DNA of 8,229 nucleotides from Ignavibacteriota bacterium (GTDB taxonomy: Bacteria; Bacteroidota; UBA10030; JAHEZR01): NCBI GenBank assembly GCA_023251005.1, contig JAHEZR010000036.1, forward strand, positions 1-8,229. The letters are read 5' to 3'. The notes beneath the pieces were generated by a model that was given only the letters and a program-made list of their open reading frames with translations, was not told the origin of the DNA and ran no database searches. The position numbers and the translations under genes were made by a program. Shown here piece by piece: positions 5,462-8,229 of the stretch (positions within the stretch are counted from its first letter, which is position 1; each line of letters opens with the position of its first letter).

Positions 5462-5490
5462 TTGACTTTCCGTCGATTTTTTTGTATTTT
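5462..5490 (+). promoter_or_regulatory. Predicted sigma70 promoter of the glutaryl-CoA dehydrogenase-like gene
   Basis: TTGACT (5462-5467) and TATTTT (5485-5490) are separated by 17 nt in a T-rich stretch. The start site would be near 5497, giving a 5' UTR of about 99 nt before the ATG at 5596. This promoter probably also serves guaB, since there is only a 50-nt gap between the two genes and no terminator in it. Confidence 0.55.
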
Positions 5491-5595
5491 TTTGTAAACA
5501 AAGTTTGCCTCGCGCCCGCTTGTCCCGCCGATCCATCTAGATGATCTCGTGAAGGCGGATTCTGATGCGGGCGTTTGTGTTTTCATCGTCCCTCC

Positions 5596-6765
5596 ATGGC
5601 AAAGTTCCAAGGTGTTGACTACTATAACGTTGACGAACTTCTAAGCGAAGAAGAACTTCTCGTTCGGGATACGATACGCGCCTTTGTAGACAGTCAGATC
5701 CTTCCCATTATTGAGCAGCATAACCGGGCTGCTACATTTCCCATTGAACTGGTCCCGAAAATGGCCGAGCTCGGCATACTCGGTGCAACGCTCCCTCAGC
5801 AATATAGTTGTGCAGGGATGAACAACGTCGCCTATGGAGTCGTGATGCAAGAGCTTGAGCGCGGCGACAGTGGTATTAGAAGCTTTGCATCAGTTCAGAG
5901 CGCACTCGTTATGTATCCGATTTTTACCTTCGGATCTGATCGGCAAAAGGATTACTGGTTACCCAAGCTCGCAAAGGCAGAAAAGATCGGGTGCTTCGGT
6001 TTGACTGAACCTGATTTCGGCTCGAACCCTGGCGGCATGAAAACACACGCTGTGCAGAAGAATGGATATTTTGTTCTCAATGGTGCAAAGATGTGGATCA
6101 CGAACGGCACTATCGCCGATGTCGCAGTCGTATGGGCAAAGCTCGATGGAGACGTGCACGGCTTCCTCGTAGAGAAATTGACAAAAGGCTTTTCAGCGCC
6201 GGAGATGAGAGGGAAACACTCTCTACGCGCCTCCGTGACATCGGAACTTGTGTTGCAAGATTGTGAGATACCCGAAGAGAATCACCTCCCGAAGACAAAT
6301 GGACTGAAGTCGGCGCTAATGTGCCTTGACCAGGCACGATATGGAATTGCATGGGGTGCGATTGGTGCGGCAATGGCATGTTACGATGCGGCGCTTAGGT
6401 ACGCAAAGTCACGTATCCAGTTCGATAGGCCGATCGCCTCGTTCCAACTTATCCAAGCGGAACTCGTGTATATGATCACAGAGATTACAAAAGCGCAGCT
6501 TCTCTGTCTACAGCTGGGCCGTTTGAAGGACAAGAAAAAAGCACGTTACACGCAAGTCTCACTGGCGAAGAGGAACAACGTGGAGATCGCCCTCAAGATC
6601 GCTCGGAAGGCTCGCGACATCCTTGGTGCCAATGGTATTCTCGACGAATATCCTGTGATGCGACACATGGCGAATCTCGAGTCGGTGAAGACCTACGAGG
6701 GGACGCACAACATGCATACCCTCATAGTTGGAGAAGATATCACCGGGATTCCAGCATTTGCTTAG
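5596..6765 (+). CDS. gcdH: Glutaryl-CoA dehydrogenase-like acyl-CoA dehydrogenase
   Basis: An FAD-dependent acyl-CoA dehydrogenase of 389 residues, closest in style to glutaryl-CoA dehydrogenase, which oxidises and decarboxylates glutaryl-CoA to crotonyl-CoA in lysine, tryptophan and aromatic degradation, passing electrons to ETF. Blocks matching mitochondrial GCDH include GCFGLTEPDFGSNPGGMKT, KMWITNG, GKHSLRASVTSE, ARYGIAWGAIGA, CLQLGRLKDKKKA and YEGTH. The catalytic base is E368. R95 and S99 (GIRSFASVQS) match the arginine and serine that hold the substrate's distal carboxylate. E88 and Y367 match the pair associated with the decarboxylating type. The ATG at 5596 is preferred over an upstream in-frame TTG at 5575, because MAKFQGVDYY leads straight into the first helix; neither has a good Shine-Dalgarno. 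Upstream lies a promoter and about 100 nt of leader. guaB follows by 50 nt. No other glutaryl-CoA pathway gene is in view, so the physiological substrate is inferred from residues alone. Confidence 0.88.
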   Translation: MAKFQGVDYYNVDELLSEEELLVRDTIRAFVDSQILPIIEQHNRAATFPIELVPKMAELGILGATLPQQYSCAGMNNVAYGVVMQELERGDSGIRSFASVQSALVMYPIFTFGSDRQKDYWLPKLAKAEKIGCFGLTEPDFGSNPGGMKTHAVQKNGYFVLNGAKMWITNGTIADVAVVWAKLDGDVHGFLVEKLTKGFSAPEMRGKHSLRASVTSELVLQDCEIPEENHLPKTNGLKSALMCLDQARYGIAWGAIGAAMACYDAALRYAKSRIQFDRPIASFQLIQAELVYMITEITKAQLLCLQLGRLKDKKKARYTQVSLAKRNNVEIALKIARKARDILGANGILDEYPVMRHMANLESVKTYEGTHNMHTLIVGEDITGIPAFA

Positions 6766-6815
6766 CAGCGCAAGGTGAAGGTGGCGTCTAATCCTAACTT
6801 CAAATACATCTTCTT

Positions 6816-8229
6816 ATGAAGAAGAAAATCTTTGGTGAAGCGGTGACCTACGATGATGTCCTCCTCATTCCTGCGAAGTCGAGTGTCTTACCGCGAGAAG
6901 TTGATGTTAGAACTCGACTTACGAGGAACATCGAGATGAATATCCCGCTTGTGAGCGCAGCGATGGATACCGTAACAGAGTCAGCCTTAGCAATTGCGCT
7001 TGCAAGAGAGGGCGGGATCGGAATACTCCATCGGAATATGTCCATCGAGAAGCAGGCGGAAGAGGTGGACAAAGTAAAGAGATCGGAGAGTGGGATGATT
7101 CTTGATCCGATCACTCTGCCTCCCAACATAACCGTTCGCGATGCGCTTTTCGTGATGAGCAAGTACAGCATCTCCGGAATCCCAATCGTGAAAGATGAGA
7201 AACTCGTTGGCATTCTAACGAACCGAGATCTGCGCTTTGAACCGAATCTCGATTTGAAAGTCTCACAGATCATGACCAACGGTCGGCTGATCACCGTACC
7301 CGTTGGAACAACACTCGAAGAAGCTGAAGCTATTCTTCAAAAGCACAGAATCGAGAAACTGCCAGTAGTCGACAAAAATGGAAAGCTCAAAGGTCTTATT
7401 ACGTTTAAAGACATTCAGAAAAAGAAGAAATTTCCAATCGCTTGCAAGGACAGGCATGGGAGGCTGCGCGTTGGTGCTGCAGTAGGAGTCACCGCTGACA
7501 CTTTGGACAGGGTGGCCTTGTTAGCTGCTGGAAGCGTTGACTTGATAATCGTCGACACTGCACATGGCCACTCGCGAGGCGTCATTGAGACCGTGAAGCA
7601 AGTAAAACGAAAATATCCAGATCTAGAACTCATCGCAGGGAACGTCGGAACACCCGAAGGAACGCGAGACCTCATCAAAGCGGGTGCAGACGGAGTAAAG
7701 GTTGGGATTGGACCCGGTTCCATCTGCACGACGCGCGTCGTTGCCGGCGTTGGCGTTCCTCAGGTAACCGCTGTATTCGAGTGCTCGAAAGCTGCGGCGA
7801 AATATAAAGTTCCGATTATTGCGGATGGCGGTGTGAAACAGACAGGAGACATTGCGAAGGCAATCGCCGCCGGTGCAGACTCTGTCATGATCGGTGGGCT
7901 CTTTGCCGGACTGGAAGAGAGTCCCGGTGAAAAGATTCTCTACGAGGGACGTGCCTACAAGATTTATCGAGGGATGGGTTCGCTGGAGGCGATGAGGCAA
8001 GGGGGTAGAGATAGGTATTTTCAAGACGTTGAAGATGAACTGCAAAAGTTGGTTCCGGAAGGAATTGAGGGTAGAGTGCCATACAAAGGTTTCCTTGGCG
8101 AGGCGGTTTTCCAGATGGTCGGTGGACTTCGAGCTGCGATGGGGTATTGCGGGGCAAGAAATATTGCAGAGATGAAGCGCAAGGCAAAATTTATCCGTAT
8201 GACGGAAGCTGGCCTTAAGGAGAGTCATC
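6816..8229 (+). CDS. guaB: Inosine-5'-monophosphate dehydrogenase, C-terminus cut by window end
   Basis: IMP dehydrogenase converts IMP to XMP with NAD, the committing step of guanine nucleotide synthesis. I read 471 codons from the ATG at 6816; the frame stays open to the last base. Bacterial GuaB is usually about 485-495 residues, so only around 20 are missing. The TIM barrel begins with TYDDVLLIP and [13 protein letters not shown] domain pair interrupts it at about 94-205. Catalytic residues follow: D247 (VDTAHGHS), the catalytic loop [11 protein letters not shown] with C304, D337-G338-G339 ([12 protein letters not shown]), YRGMGS (384-389), and the flap GRVPYKG near 420. All appear intact. 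The start is supported by the conserved N-terminus ([16 protein letters not shown]). There is no Shine-Dalgarno and no clear promoter in the 50-nt gap after the gcdH-like gene, so co-transcription is likely although the functions are unrelated. Confidence 0.97.
   Translation, partial: MKKKIFGEAVTYDDVLLIPAKSSVLPREVDVRTRLTRNIEMNIPLVSAAMDTVTESALAIALAREGGIGILHRNMSIEKQAEEVDKVKRSESGMILDPITLPPNITVRDALFVMSKYSISGIPIVKDEKLVGILTNRDLRFEPNLDLKVSQIMTNGRLITVPVGTTLEEAEAILQKHRIEKLPVVDKNGKLKGLITFKDIQKKKKFPIACKDRHGRLRVGAAVGVTADTLDRVALLAAGSVDLIIVDTAHGHSRGVIETVKQVKRKYPDLELIAGNVGTPEGTRDLIKAGADGVKVGIGPGSICTTRVVAGVGVPQVTAVFECSKAAAKYKVPIIADGGVKQTGDIAKAIAAGADSVMIGGLFAGLEESPGEKILYEGRAYKIYRGMGSLEAMRQGGRDRYFQDVEDELQKLVPEGIEGRVPYKGFLGEAVFQMVGGLRAAMGYCGARNIAEMKRKAKFIRMTEAGLKESH

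Noticed and set aside
5565..5618. Upstream ORF (17 codons) overlapping the start of the gcdH-like gene in another frame
   Set aside because: There is only a loosely spaced GAAGG ahead of it and nothing about the peptide is notable; short ORFs of this size are expected by chance in a 100-nt leader.
6848..8228. Several long minus-strand frames opposite guaB
   Set aside because: The plus strand encodes IMP dehydrogenase with all catalytic motifs; the minus-strand frames are a byproduct of its codon use.
1..8229. Mobile elements, CRISPR arrays, tRNA genes, prophage or toxin-antitoxin genes
   Set aside because: I looked for terminal repeats, spaced direct repeats, tRNA-like TTCGA arms and transposase motifs on both strands and saw none that held up.

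Overview
This is a gene-dense bacterial chromosomal window of roughly balanced base composition with housekeeping content. I see no mobile element, phage gene, CRISPR array, tRNA or rRNA. The mix of genes (an orphan receiver plus a receiver-DHp protein, a Nif3 / zinc-ribbon / RNase H / RNase P cluster, a glutaryl-CoA dehydrogenase-type flavoprotein) would fit a bacterium near the Bacteroidota/Chlorobiota/Ignavibacteria group. That placement is an impression from protein style, not a demonstrated assignment. Five sigma70-type promoters, each with an exact 17-nt spacer, can be read by eye. Shine-Dalgarno sequences are inconsistent: some starts have a good one and several have none.

The left half (1-3709) is read on the minus strand. 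In transcription order it runs: a Nif3-family dinuclear-metal protein, a coiled-coil zinc-ribbon (DUF164-type) protein, a small RNase HI overlapping it by 4 nt, the RNase P RNA (rnpB), and the N-terminal half of recJ, which leaves the window at base 1. The first three are packed like an operon. rnpB appears to have its own promoter overlapping the RNase H stop codon. Upstream of nif3, about 200 nt holds a promoter, a 17-codon ORF with a strong Shine-Dalgarno, and an intrinsic terminator only 23 nt before the nif3 start. This is the layout of an attenuated leader or of a separate small RNA.

The middle (4008-5310) is a divergent signalling pair. On the minus strand is a receiver domain fused to a DHp-type histidine domain with no ATPase domain, and its phosphoacceptor Asp is replaced by Glu. 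On the plus strand is a canonical single-domain receiver with all its catalytic residues. The 247-nt intergenic region carries promoters for both, and the receiver transcript would begin with a structured 5' UTR.

The right half (5462-8229) is read on the plus strand. A good promoter and a 5' leader of about 100 nt precede a glutaryl-CoA dehydrogenase-like gene, and guaB (IMP dehydrogenase) follows 50 nt later. guaB is cut by the window end after 471 codons, probably within about 20 residues of its true C-terminus.

The observations most worth a second look are the ATPase-less receiver-DHp protein with its Glu-substituted receiver, the nif3 leader with its short ORF and terminator, and an RNase P RNA whose L15 loop seems to lack the GGU that pairs with the tRNA CCA end.
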